From an uncultured Salinisphaerales bacterium (GTDB lineage Bacteria; Pseudomonadota; Gammaproteobacteria; Nevskiales; CAJXLF01): 40,785 bases of DNA. The DNA is taken from contig CAJXLF010000018.1 of assembly GCA_913055805.1 (NCBI GenBank), positions 1 through 40,785 of the forward strand, in the 5' to 3' direction. This document shows positions 28,515 through 35,869 of the stretch, one piece after another. The translations under genes and the position numbers were made by a program. The notes beneath the pieces were generated by a model. It was not told the origin of the DNA. It was given only the letters and a program-made list of their open reading frames with translations, and did not search any database. How positions within the stretch are numbered: position 1 is the first letter of the stretch; every line of letters starts with the position of its first letter.

Positions 28515-29495
28515 ATGAAATTACGCCAGCTCCGCTACATCCATGAAGTTGCCCGCCATGATTTCAATATCACGTCGGCGGCAGAAGTCCTGTTTACCTC
28601 CCAGCCCGGCATCAGCAAACAGATCCGTCTGCTGGAAGAAGAACTGGGCGTGGATATATTCGTGCGAAACGGCAAACACCTCACTGCCACCACTCCGGCA
28701 GGAGGACGTATTCTTGAAATTACCGAGCGGATTCTCTACGAGGTGGACAATATCAAGCGCGCCTCGGACGAATACCGGCAAACGGACCGTGGCACCCTGA
28801 GCATAGCCACCACCCACACCCAGGCGCGTTATGCCCTGCCCCCTACGATTCAGAAATTCACTGAGAAATATCCCAGGGTGAGTTTTCAGTTGCATCAGGG
28901 CGCGCCGCCGCAGATTGCGCAGTGGGCGGCAACCGGTGAGGCCGATTTCGCCATCGCCACAGAGGCACTGGAACATTTCTCCGAACTCATCATGCTGCCC
29001 TGTTATCACTGGAACCGCTGCATCCTGGTGCGGCCGGACCATCCGCTGGCGCAGATGAAGAAACTCACGCTCAAGGCCATTGCCGAGCATCCGATCGTGA
29101 CTTATACCTTCGGTTTTACCGGGCGCTCGCAACTGGACCGCGCCTTCAAGGTCCAGGGCCTGTTTCCGGATGTAGTGCTGACCGCGGTGGACGCCGATGT
29201 CATCAAGACTTATGTGCGACTGGGGCTGGGCGTGGGCATTATTGCGAATATGGCCTATGACCCGGCTCAGGACAGTGACCTGGTTGCGCTGAAGGCCGAC
29301 CATCTGTTTGAAGCCAGCACCACGCATATCGGTTTCCGTCGCGGGTTATTGCTGCGCGCCTACATGTACGAGTTCATACAGATGTTTGCACCGCACCTGA
29401 CGCCGGAGATTATCAAGCGCGCGGAAAGCCTCAAGGATGCCGATGCACACCAGGCGCTGGTTGCAGAGCTGTGGCAATCGCTGCCGCAATATTAG
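28515..29495 (+). CDS. cysB: CysB-type LysR transcriptional regulator
   Basis: Activator of sulfur assimilation genes, responding to N-acetylserine and sulfur anions in studied species. The start at ATG 28515 (MKLRQLRYIHEVARHDFNIT) follows GGAG (28503-28506) by 8 bases, and the 326 residues equal CysB length (324). The helix-turn-helix covers SAAEVLFTSQPGISKQIRLL; the effector domain includes GTLSIATTHTQARYALPPTI, matching the CysB ligand-binding threonine-rich segment. A possible promoter TTGCCT-N16-TAAATT (28438-28465) lies upstream. It is flanked by cysH/cysG and cysI, whose control regions are its natural targets. Confidence 0.94.
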   Translation: MKLRQLRYIHEVARHDFNITSAAEVLFTSQPGISKQIRLLEEELGVDIFVRNGKHLTATTPAGGRILEITERILYEVDNIKRASDEYRQTDRGTLSIATTHTQARYALPPTIQKFTEKYPRVSFQLHQGAPPQIAQWAATGEADFAIATEALEHFSELIMLPCYHWNRCILVRPDHPLAQMKKLTLKAIAEHPIVTYTFGFTGRSQLDRAFKVQGLFPDVVLTAVDADVIKTYVRLGLGVGIIANMAYDPAQDSDLVALKADHLFEASTTHIGFRRGLLLRAYMYEFIQMFAPHLTPEIIKRAESLKDADAHQALVAELWQSLPQY

Positions 29496-29498
29496 TGA

Positions 29499-30050
29499 CT
29501 AGTGGAACGAGCCGACCATGCAGTGCCACATTTCGTGGCCGAGCAGTTGATGATATTCATTGAGATCGCCGTTGGCGTAGAGCGGCTGGTGCGGCACATA
29601 GATTGTGCACCTGGGCAGGCGCTTGTTGAAGGCGCAGCCGCTGTGCGGTGACCCATTGGCCTTGTAACCGCATTTTTCGCCTATTTCGTCCCAACTGGTG
29701 CGTATCAGCCGTATCTGCCGGCTGAACGCCGAGGCTTCCACACCCTGTAACGGCACGTTGCGGGTTTCCTCCAGCATGGTATCGCCGCGCCGGGCCTGAT
29801 CCCAGAGATCAACCAGCACGCCCAATTGACGGAATTGTTCGTTATAGGCGCGCCAATCTGTTTCCGACAGCAGGATATAAAGGGGGAAATTGATACGGCT
29901 GGCGGAAGCTTCATTTTCGTAGCCCAGATGGACATCCAGCCCCGAATAGCCCGGCAACTGCCCGTCCACGGCGAAAGCCATGTCCGGCAATATCGCCATA
30001 CAGAGAAGTAACGGATATAACCATCGCGCATGAATACTTTTCATGCCCAC
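29499..30050 (-). CDS. Small secreted protein with a C-terminal HExxH motif, unknown function
   Basis: I do not recognise a named family. The 183 residues (start MGMKSIHAR; the third codon is a second ATG) begin with a clear signal peptide, WLYPLLLCMAILPDMAFA, with a likely cut after AFA (27/28). The mature protein has paired cysteines (KCGYKANGSPHSGCAF, RCTIYVP). It ends LLGHEMWHCMVGSFH: HEMWH (172-176) is a zincin-type zinc-binding and catalytic motif, with another histidine as the very last residue. That is close to the metzincin HExxHxxGxxH but one residue longer. A periplasmic metallopeptidase is possible; activity is not shown. It lies convergent to cysB (3 bases apart) and divergent from cysI. 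Confidence 0.8.
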   Translation of the reverse strand: MGMKSIHARWLYPLLLCMAILPDMAFAVDGQLPGYSGLDVHLGYENEASASRINFPLYILLSETDWRAYNEQFRQLGVLVDLWDQARRGDTMLEETRNVPLQGVEASAFSRQIRLIRTSWDEIGEKCGYKANGSPHSGCAFNKRLPRCTIYVPHQPLYANGDLNEYHQLLGHEMWHCMVGSFH

Positions 30051-30190
30051 AGTGTTCTTTCGGCCTGTTCTGTGAGGTATCGGTCATGGCGGCAAAAAGC
30101 CGTAGTCGGTAATCAGGCCAGAATGTGGTTGGACGCCCTATATGGCTTTAGGGGTACTGTAGGGGAGATGTAAGACGTATATAGCTGTTG

Positions 30191-30232
30191 ATGCTTAATT
30201 TATGGTTATAAATTCTTTTTCTTTATAAGCAT
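30191..30232. promoter_or_regulatory. Candidate CysB operator: nested inverted repeats upstream of cysI
   Basis: TTATAAA (30206-30212) and TTTATAA (30222-30228) form a perfect repeat with a 9-base spacer. Around it, ATGCTTA (30191-30197) and TAAGCAT (30226-30232) form a second perfect 7-base repeat. This AT-rich pair lies where a LysR-type activator would bind relative to the -10 candidate at 30240. CysB sites are AT-rich and poorly conserved, so the assignment rests on location and symmetry. Confidence 0.45.
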
Positions 30233-30236
30233 TCGC

Positions 30237-30245
30237 TGCTAGAGT
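30237..30245 (+). promoter_or_regulatory. Extended -10 promoter candidate of cysI
   Basis: TGC-TAGAGT (TGn plus a -10 like hexamer) without a good -35 box, as expected for an activator-dependent promoter. It would start transcription about 110 bases before the cysI ATG. Confidence 0.35.
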
Positions 30246-30363
30246 GCTGCCCGTCTTGGGATTTCCTGCCTGAAAACCGGGGAATACAGAGACGGAACTG
30301 GTAGAATAATCAGTTCATCGGCATTGCATCGGCCGGTTATACGGCATCAACAAAAGTCACCTT

Positions 30364-32031
30364 ATGTACCGTTACGACGAACAAGATCGACAGATCATGC
30401 AGGAGCGCGTTGCACAGTTTGCTGACCAGACGCAGCGCTATCTTGCCGGAGAGCTTTCTGAGGCCGAGTTCCGGGCCCTGCGCCTGATGAACGGCCTCTA
30501 TTTCCAGCGTTTTGCTCCCATGTACCGCATCGCCATTCCCTACGGCATGCTGTCCTCCGGGCAACTCCGCATGCTGGCGCATATCGCGCACAGCTATGAT
30601 CGCGGCTACGGCCATTTCTCCACTCGTCAGAACATCCAGTTCAACTGGTGCAAGACCGAGGACATACCGAAAATCTTCGGCCTTCTGGCTTCAGTGGAAA
30701 TGCATTCCGTGCAGACCAGCGGCAATTGCATCCGCAACACCACCACTGACCCGCTTGCTGGCGTGGCGCCGGACGAGCTGGAAGATCCGCGCCCATACTG
30801 TGAATTTATCCGCCAGTGGTCCATGTTCCACCCGGAATTCGCTTACCTGCCGCGCAAGTTCAAGATCGCCGTCAGCGCCGCCACCCAGGACCGTGCCGCC
30901 GTTCAGGTGCATGACATCGGCATTTACCTGGTTCAGAACGCCGCCGGGGAAACCGGCTTCCAGATATGGGTAGGCGGCGGCCTGGGGCGCACACCTATTC
31001 TGGCTACCAGGATCCGCGACTTCCTGGAAAAGCCACACCTGCTGTCCTACCTGGAAGCGATCGTCCGTGTCTATAACCAGCATGGGCGCCGTGACGACAC
31101 CAACCGCGCCCGCATCAAGATACTGGTGCGTGACCTGGGCGCTGAAAAGTTTGCCGAGCTGGTGGAAGCCGAGTGGGTGAAAATCCGTGATGGCGTACTC
31201 AAGCTGGAAGACAGCGATCTGCAGCGCATGCAGACCTATTTCACCACGCCCGAATACGACGCCGGTGCGGCGGCTGACAGCCGTTTCGCCGCACAACTGG
31301 AAAGTGACAAGGCGTTTGCCCGTTGGGTTCGCTATAACGTGGTCGACCACAAGCAGCCGGGCTACAAGGCTGTCTACATCTCGCTCAAGGCGCCCGGTAT
31401 TCCGCCCGGCGACGCCACGCATGAGCAGATGCAGGCCCTGGCCGACCTGGCTGATCGCTACAGCTTCGGCGAGGTACGCAGCACACATGATCAGAACCTG
31501 GTCCTGGCTGATGTGCAGCAAAAGGATCTGTTCGAGCTGTGGCAGGCTCTGGAAGAGAAACAGCTTGCCACCGCGAATATCGGCAGCCTGACCGACATGA
31601 TCTGCTGCCCCGGACTGGATTTCTGCGGCCTGGCCAATGCCGGATCCATCGACGTTGCCGAAAAACTCAATGAGCGTTTCGACGACATGGATTATCTCTA
31701 CGATCTGGGCGAATTGCGCCTGAAGATGTCCGGCTGCATGAATGGCTGCGGCCATCACAGTGTCGGCCATATCGGCATCCTCGGTGTCGAGAAGAAAGGC
31801 CAGGAGTGGTATCAGATCACCCTGGGCGGCAACGCCAGCAATGATGCTTCGCTCGGTGACCGTATTGGCCCCGCCTTCGACAAGGCGCATGTGGTCGATG
31901 CCATCGAAAACATCGTCAAGGTCTACGTGGACAATCGTGAAAGCGAAGAAGAACGCTTCCTCGACACCTACCGGCGTATTGGCATGGAGCCCTTCAAGGC
32001 CCGTGTATATGCCCAGGAGGAAGCGGCCTGA
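30364..32031 (+). CDS. cysI: Assimilatory sulfite reductase, siroheme/4Fe-4S hemoprotein (nitrite/sulfite reductase family)
   Basis: Reduces sulfite to sulfide by six electrons. The 555-residue protein has the family halves and cofactor motifs: TRQNIQFNW and TSGNCIRNTTTDPLAGVAPD in the N-terminal repeat, GGGLGRTP, then CCPGLDFCGLANA (C-x5-C, about residues 414-421) and KMSGCMNGCGHHSVGHIGIL (C-x3-C, about 458-462), which hold the 4Fe-4S cluster coupled to siroheme. Its size and the DUF934 gene behind it match Pseudomonas-type CysI, which works without a CysJ flavoprotein and probably takes electrons from ferredoxin or NADPH-linked partners. Nitrite reduction is an alternative, but the cys context argues for sulfite. 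Its stop and the next start overlap (TGATG). Confidence 0.93.
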   Translation: MYRYDEQDRQIMQERVAQFADQTQRYLAGELSEAEFRALRLMNGLYFQRFAPMYRIAIPYGMLSSGQLRMLAHIAHSYDRGYGHFSTRQNIQFNWCKTEDIPKIFGLLASVEMHSVQTSGNCIRNTTTDPLAGVAPDELEDPRPYCEFIRQWSMFHPEFAYLPRKFKIAVSAATQDRAAVQVHDIGIYLVQNAAGETGFQIWVGGGLGRTPILATRIRDFLEKPHLLSYLEAIVRVYNQHGRRDDTNRARIKILVRDLGAEKFAELVEAEWVKIRDGVLKLEDSDLQRMQTYFTTPEYDAGAAADSRFAAQLESDKAFARWVRYNVVDHKQPGYKAVYISLKAPGIPPGDATHEQMQALADLADRYSFGEVRSTHDQNLVLADVQQKDLFELWQALEEKQLATANIGSLTDMICCPGLDFCGLANAGSIDVAEKLNERFDDMDYLYDLGELRLKMSGCMNGCGHHSVGHIGILGVEKKGQEWYQITLGGNASNDASLGDRIGPAFDKAHVVDAIENIVKVYVDNRESEEERFLDTYRRIGMEPFKARVYAQEEAA

Positions 32032-32573
32032 TGACTCTCCCATTGAGTAAACGAGTCATCCGTGACCGTCAGATTGTTGAAGACCCCTGGCTGCATCTTG
32101 CAGATGAGGACGCTCTCCCCGAATCCGGCGATATCACCGTCAGCCTCGAGCGTTGGCAGTCCGACAATGATGCCTTGAAAGCCTATGCCGGCCATGTAGG
32201 TTTGCGCCTGGACAGCGACACCGATGTTGAGGAAACAGGTTTAGCCATCAATGATATCCCCTTGATTGTTCTGGACTTTCCCATCATTGACACGAACAAG
32301 CGTGGCTATCACCCGGTAGGCAAAGGCTATTCACAGGCTTACCTGCTGCGTACCCGCCTTGGATTCAAGGGTGAAATCCGGGCCCGCGGCCCGGCTGTCA
32401 TGCGCGATGTGCTTTTCTACATGTCCCGCTGCGGCATCAATTCATTCGAAATGGACGAAAGCAAGGACATCAACGATGCCCTGAAGGCTTTCAATGAAAT
32501 GACCGTGGCCTACCAGCCCTCGGCCGACAGCATGCAGCCGGCCTTCATGCGCCGTCGCAATACTGCAGCCTGA
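32031..32573 (+). CDS. DUF934 protein, sulfite reductase-associated
   Basis: A 180-residue DUF934 family protein, recognised by SQAYLLRTRLGFKGEIRARG and MRDVLFYMSRCGINSFEMDE. The family almost always follows siroheme sulfite reductase genes in proteobacteria and is thought to support that enzyme; its biochemical role is unknown to me. Translation is coupled to cysI through TGATG (32029-32033). The C-terminus (PAFMRRRNTAA) is basic. No cofactor motif is visible. Confidence 0.92.
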   Translation: MTLPLSKRVIRDRQIVEDPWLHLADEDALPESGDITVSLERWQSDNDALKAYAGHVGLRLDSDTDVEETGLAINDIPLIVLDFPIIDTNKRGYHPVGKGYSQAYLLRTRLGFKGEIRARGPAVMRDVLFYMSRCGINSFEMDESKDINDALKAFNEMTVAYQPSADSMQPAFMRRRNTAA

Positions 32574-32629
32574 GGCTGCTAAGATACGTATTCGCCTCTA
32601 TCCGGCACCGGGATTGCATCAATCTTTCT

Positions 32630-33259
32630 GTGAAAAACCGACATAAAACACAACATATTCCTACCATCGGCGTCATATTGGCCGGTGGCGCAGGCAAGCG
32701 CCTGGGCGGCGTCGACAAGGGGTTGATCAACCTGGGTGGACAGCCACTGGTGGAACATGTGCTGGGCACACTTGAACCCCAGGTAGACAAGGTCATGATC
32801 GTGGCCAACCGGCATCTGGACAGCTACGCCGCCTATGGCCATGACATTCTGAGCGACTCCCTGCCCGGTTTTGCCGGCCCGCTGGCCGGTATGCTGGCCG
32901 CGCTGCGCAGAGTCGCCACACTCAACCACCGCAGTCGATGCCTGTTCGTCCCGGTAGACGCGCCACTGCTGCCCGACAACCTGGCAGACCGTCTGAACGA
33001 GTCCGCAGGCAGACGTGAACTTGCCGTGGTGAAAACCATTGACGGCTTGCAGCCGGTATGTTGTCTGGTGGGTACCGAATATCTGGATTGCCTGGAAGCT
33101 GATTTCGAGGCAGGAGAACGCAGCCCCGCTGCCTGGCTCAAACGGCATAAAGCAACGCCCGTCAATTTCTCTGAAGTGCGTGAAGCCATCTGGAGTCTGA
33201 ATACACCCGAAGAACTGGCGCGGGCACAACAGACGCTCGGCAACGCCTCTGCCGCCTGA
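32630..33259 (+). CDS. mobA: Molybdenum cofactor guanylyltransferase
   Basis: Transfers GMP from GTP to molybdopterin-Mo to make the MGD form of the cofactor. The 209 residues contain the nucleotide-binding motif VILAGGAGKRLGGVDKGLIN (about 15-34), the metal-binding region DILSDSLPGFAGPLAGMLAA and CLFVPVDAPLLP. The start is taken as GTG 32630; no good ribosome binding site is seen and no ATG precedes the motif. It is the first gene of a six-gene molybdenum cofactor run, with 2 bases to moaA. Its presence implies MGD-type enzymes elsewhere in the genome. Confidence 0.94.
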   Translation: MKNRHKTQHIPTIGVILAGGAGKRLGGVDKGLINLGGQPLVEHVLGTLEPQVDKVMIVANRHLDSYAAYGHDILSDSLPGFAGPLAGMLAALRRVATLNHRSRCLFVPVDAPLLPDNLADRLNESAGRRELAVVKTIDGLQPVCCLVGTEYLDCLEADFEAGERSPAAWLKRHKATPVNFSEVREAIWSLNTPEELARAQQTLGNASAA

Positions 33260-33261
33260 TC

Positions 33262-34254
33262 ATGACGCAGTCGCAGCCCCTGTCCGACCAGCGCGGCCGT
33301 GAAAAACACAAGCTGCGCATTTCCCTGACCGACCGCTGCAATTTCCGCTGTCCCTACTGCATGCCGGAGGACCCGGTCTGGCAGCCGCGGGAACGCCTGC
33401 TCAGTTTTGAAGAGCTTGAGCGCCTGTCCACGCTGTTTGTCACCCGGCTGGGTATCACCCATATCCGCTTGACCGGTGGCGAACCGCTGTTACGTAAAAA
33501 CATCGAACATCTCGTCTCCCGCTTGCAGCTTCTGCGGGAACAGGGTTTGCAGCGTATTTCACTGACCAGCAACGGCATCCTGTTACCGAAGCTCGCCGGC
33601 AAGCTTCAGCAAGCCGGGCTGGACGACGTGAATATCAGCCTGGATACACTGGATGCGGAACGTTTTCTGCGTTTGAGCGGAGGACGCAGCACACCGCAGG
33701 AAGTCATCGACGGCATCCATGCCGCACGCGCTGCCGGCCTCAGAGTCAAACTCAATACCGTGGTTATCCGTGGCTACAATGATGCGGATGTACTGCCCCT
33801 GCTGGAATGGGCCATCAAAGAGGATCTGCCGCTGCGGTTCATTGAATTCATGCCCCTGGATGGCAGTGGCCAGTGGTCACGCGACAAGGTCGTGAGCGAA
33901 GAAGAAATTCTGGCAACGGTCGGGCGCAGCTATCAGGTCGAACGTCTTGCGGCCGGGAAAGAACCCGCCACCTACTACCGGCTGAATGAGCATTATTCCC
34001 TGGGTATTATCCCGACCATCAGCAATCCTTTCTGCAAAAGCTGCAACCGCCTGCGGCTCACCGCCACCGGCGAGCTGTATGCCTGCCTGTTCTCGGCCAC
34101 CGGGCGCGATCTGCGCGGCCCCCTGCGCGAAAGCGCCAGCGACCAGCAAATCGAACAGATCATCCGCGGTCATGTCTGGACCAAGGAAGCCGGCTACGCC
34201 GTGAGCCAGGGTTATGTCGAGCGGCCCATCACCATGCATGCGTTGGGCGGCTGA
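33262..34254 (+). CDS. moaA: GTP 3',8-cyclase
   Basis: Radical SAM enzyme that starts molybdopterin synthesis by cyclising GTP. The 330-residue protein has the N-terminal cluster motif SLTDRCNFRCPYCMPEDP (C26, C30, C33). It also has the C-terminal substrate-binding cluster NPFCKSCNRLRLTATGELYA with a third cysteine in ACLF, and the terminal Gly-Gly needed for activity. The RLTGGEPLLRKNIE stretch is typical. The gene precedes moaD by a single base. Confidence 0.97.
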   Translation: MTQSQPLSDQRGREKHKLRISLTDRCNFRCPYCMPEDPVWQPRERLLSFEELERLSTLFVTRLGITHIRLTGGEPLLRKNIEHLVSRLQLLREQGLQRISLTSNGILLPKLAGKLQQAGLDDVNISLDTLDAERFLRLSGGRSTPQEVIDGIHAARAAGLRVKLNTVVIRGYNDADVLPLLEWAIKEDLPLRFIEFMPLDGSGQWSRDKVVSEEEILATVGRSYQVERLAAGKEPATYYRLNEHYSLGIIPTISNPFCKSCNRLRLTATGELYACLFSATGRDLRGPLRESASDQQIEQIIRGHVWTKEAGYAVSQGYVERPITMHALGG

Positions 34255-34255
34255 C

Positions 34256-34507
34256 ATGGCCACCTACGAAATCGAGATGTACGGTGTGCTGCGCCGACTG
34301 GCGGAAGCCGGCGTGGTCAGCATTGAAATCGAAGCCAGCCAGAGCACAGTCCAGGCACTGCTGGAAGAACTGGCGCTCGCGCACCCCGAAGTGTACGACC
34401 GCCTTGAACAGGTGGCCTGTGCCATCGAAGACGAGCTGGTTGCCCGAGATCACAGCATTACTCCCGACCAGCGCCTGGCGCTGATTCCTCCCGTGAGTGG
34501 CGGCTAG
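34256..34507 (+). CDS. moaD: Molybdopterin synthase sulfur carrier subunit
   Basis: The small ubiquitin-like subunit that carries a thiocarboxylate sulfur. The start is ATG 34256 (MATYEIEMYGVLRRLAEAGV), 1 base after the moaA stop. The 83 residues end in LALIPPVSGG, with the obligatory C-terminal Gly-Gly. The open frame extends 14 codons into moaA, but that part is a shadow. It is directly followed by moaE without a spacer, so the two subunits of the synthase are made side by side. Confidence 0.94.
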   Translation: MATYEIEMYGVLRRLAEAGVVSIEIEASQSTVQALLEELALAHPEVYDRLEQVACAIEDELVARDHSITPDQRLALIPPVSGG

Positions 34508-34945
34508 ATGCATCTGAGCGCAGAATCCCTGGACCTGCAGGCCCTGCTGGACAAAACCGCCGACGACCGCTGCGGCGCCCTGGTGGTGTTTGGCGGCACG
34601 GTCCGGCTGGAAAACGAAGGCCAACAGGTCACCGCCATCGATTACACGGCACATACGGCCCTGGCCGAAAAAACCCTGCGCGAGATTGAGGCCGAAGCGC
34701 TGGAACGTTTCGGCATCACCCATTGCCGCCTGCAGCATCGCCTCGGACACCTGGAACTGGGCGAACTCAGCGTGCTGGTCGTAGTACGCGCAGGGCACCG
34801 GCCGGAAGCCTTCGAGGCCGCACGCTGGGCGATCGATACCCTGAAAGAACGTGTGCCCATCTGGAAGGAAGAATTCTACGCAGCCGGCGGCAGCGAGTAC
34901 CTTGAAGGCACCCCGTTACAAAGCAAGAAATCCAATCGCCCCTGA
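34508..34945 (+). CDS. moaE: Molybdopterin synthase catalytic subunit
   Basis: Large subunit of molybdopterin synthase, which transfers sulfur from MoaD to cyclic pyranopterin monophosphate. The 145 residues include GALVVFGGTVRLENEGQQVT (about 24-43), CRLQHRLGHLELGELSVLVV, GHRPEAFEAARWAIDTLKER and the active-site end VPIWKEEFYAAGGSEYLEG. The length is as usual. It lies between moaD (0 bases) and the moaC-moaB fusion (3 bases). Confidence 0.96.
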   Translation: MHLSAESLDLQALLDKTADDRCGALVVFGGTVRLENEGQQVTAIDYTAHTALAEKTLREIEAEALERFGITHCRLQHRLGHLELGELSVLVVVRAGHRPEAFEAARWAIDTLKERVPIWKEEFYAAGGSEYLEGTPLQSKKSNRP

Positions 34946-34948
34946 AAC

Positions 34949-35860
34949 ATGAAAGACATCACCCACAAACCCGATACCCTGCGCTCGGCACGCGCCACCG
35001 CCACCATCCGCATGCCGGCCTTCTGCGTTGAACTGCTGCGTGAGCGCAAGGCGGAAAAAGGCGATGCCCTGGAAATCGCCAAGTCCGCCGGCTACCTCGC
35101 CGCCAAGAAAACCTGGGAACTGTTGCCGCTGTGCCACCCCCTACCCCTGCAGAACATCGACATCGATTACGAGCTGCAGGACGAAGCCGTACGCATCGAA
35201 GTGGAAGTCTCCCTGGTCGCCGGCACCGGCGTGGAAATGGAAGCTCTGACCGCCGCCAGCGTCACCGCCCTCACCCTCTACGACATGCTCAAGCCGCATG
35301 CCGGCACGGATCTGTCCATCGAGGATATCCGCCTGCTGCGCAAGAAAGGTGGCAAGTCGCATTACAAGCGGCAGTTTCCGGCCGGCTGCAGCGGCGCCCT
35401 GCTGGTGGTCTCGGCCGACATTGCCTCAGGCAACAAACCGGACAAGGCCGGGCAATACGTCAAAGACGTACTCACCGAGGCCGGCCTGGATATCTGCGAA
35501 CACCTGGCCATTGCCGACGACATCGAGACCATCCAGGCGAAAATTCGTGCCTGGGCCGATGCCGGTATTGATTTCATCATCACCCTGGGCGGCACCGGCA
35601 TTTCACCGGACGACTGCACCGTGGAAGCCGTGACCCCCATTCTCAGCCGCGAAATGCCCGGCATCATGGAAGCCGCAAGGCATTACGGTCAGCAACGCAC
35701 GCCCTATGCCCTCATGTCACGCGGCATCGCCGGCCTGCTCAACCACAGCCTGATCGTCACCTGCCCCGGCAGCCGCAAGGGTGCCGAGGAAACCCTGGAC
35801 GCCCTGCTGCCCGGCCTGGTCCACGCCCTGGAAGTGGTGCGGGCTTTCAAAGCCCAATAA
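34949..35860 (+). CDS. Fusion of cyclic pyranopterin monophosphate synthase (MoaC) and MoaB/MogA-type protein
   Basis: A 303-residue fusion. Residues 1 to about 145 are MoaC: LLPLCHPLPLQNIDIDYELQ (58-77) and GVEMEALTAASVTALTLYDM (94-113) with the catalytic Asp, then KKGGKS. Residues about 147-303 are a MoaB/MogA-type molybdopterin adenylyltransferase-like domain, with LLVVSADIASGNKPDKAGQY and FIITLGGTGISPDDCTVEA (212-222 holding GGTGISPDD). The protein would couple formation of cPMP to a later step. Such moaC-moaB fusions are known in some bacteria. MoaB domains are sometimes inactive; the conserved acidic residues in SPDD are kept here. Joined without a frameshift or stop, so it is a true fusion. 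Confidence 0.93.
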   Translation: MKDITHKPDTLRSARATATIRMPAFCVELLRERKAEKGDALEIAKSAGYLAAKKTWELLPLCHPLPLQNIDIDYELQDEAVRIEVEVSLVAGTGVEMEALTAASVTALTLYDMLKPHAGTDLSIEDIRLLRKKGGKSHYKRQFPAGCSGALLVVSADIASGNKPDKAGQYVKDVLTEAGLDICEHLAIADDIETIQAKIRAWADAGIDFIITLGGTGISPDDCTVEAVTPILSREMPGIMEAARHYGQQRTPYALMSRGIAGLLNHSLIVTCPGSRKGAEETLDALLPGLVHALEVVRAFKAQ

Positions 35861-35869
35861 AGAATAAAC

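Larger units (their letters stand above)
30051..30363. promoter_or_regulatory. 313-base control region between the HExxH gene and cysI
   Basis: No gene fits here. The AT-rich centre (30181-30232) holds nested inverted repeats proposed as a CysB operator, followed by an extended -10 candidate, and then a leader of about 110 bases before cysI. The half towards the HExxH gene (30051-30180) shows no clear element. I saw no riboswitch class I could recognise in the leader. Confidence 0.5.

Noticed and set aside
30691-32043. A 450-codon open frame antisense to cysI
   Set aside because: Same reason: it mirrors a strongly conserved gene and has no recognisable domains.
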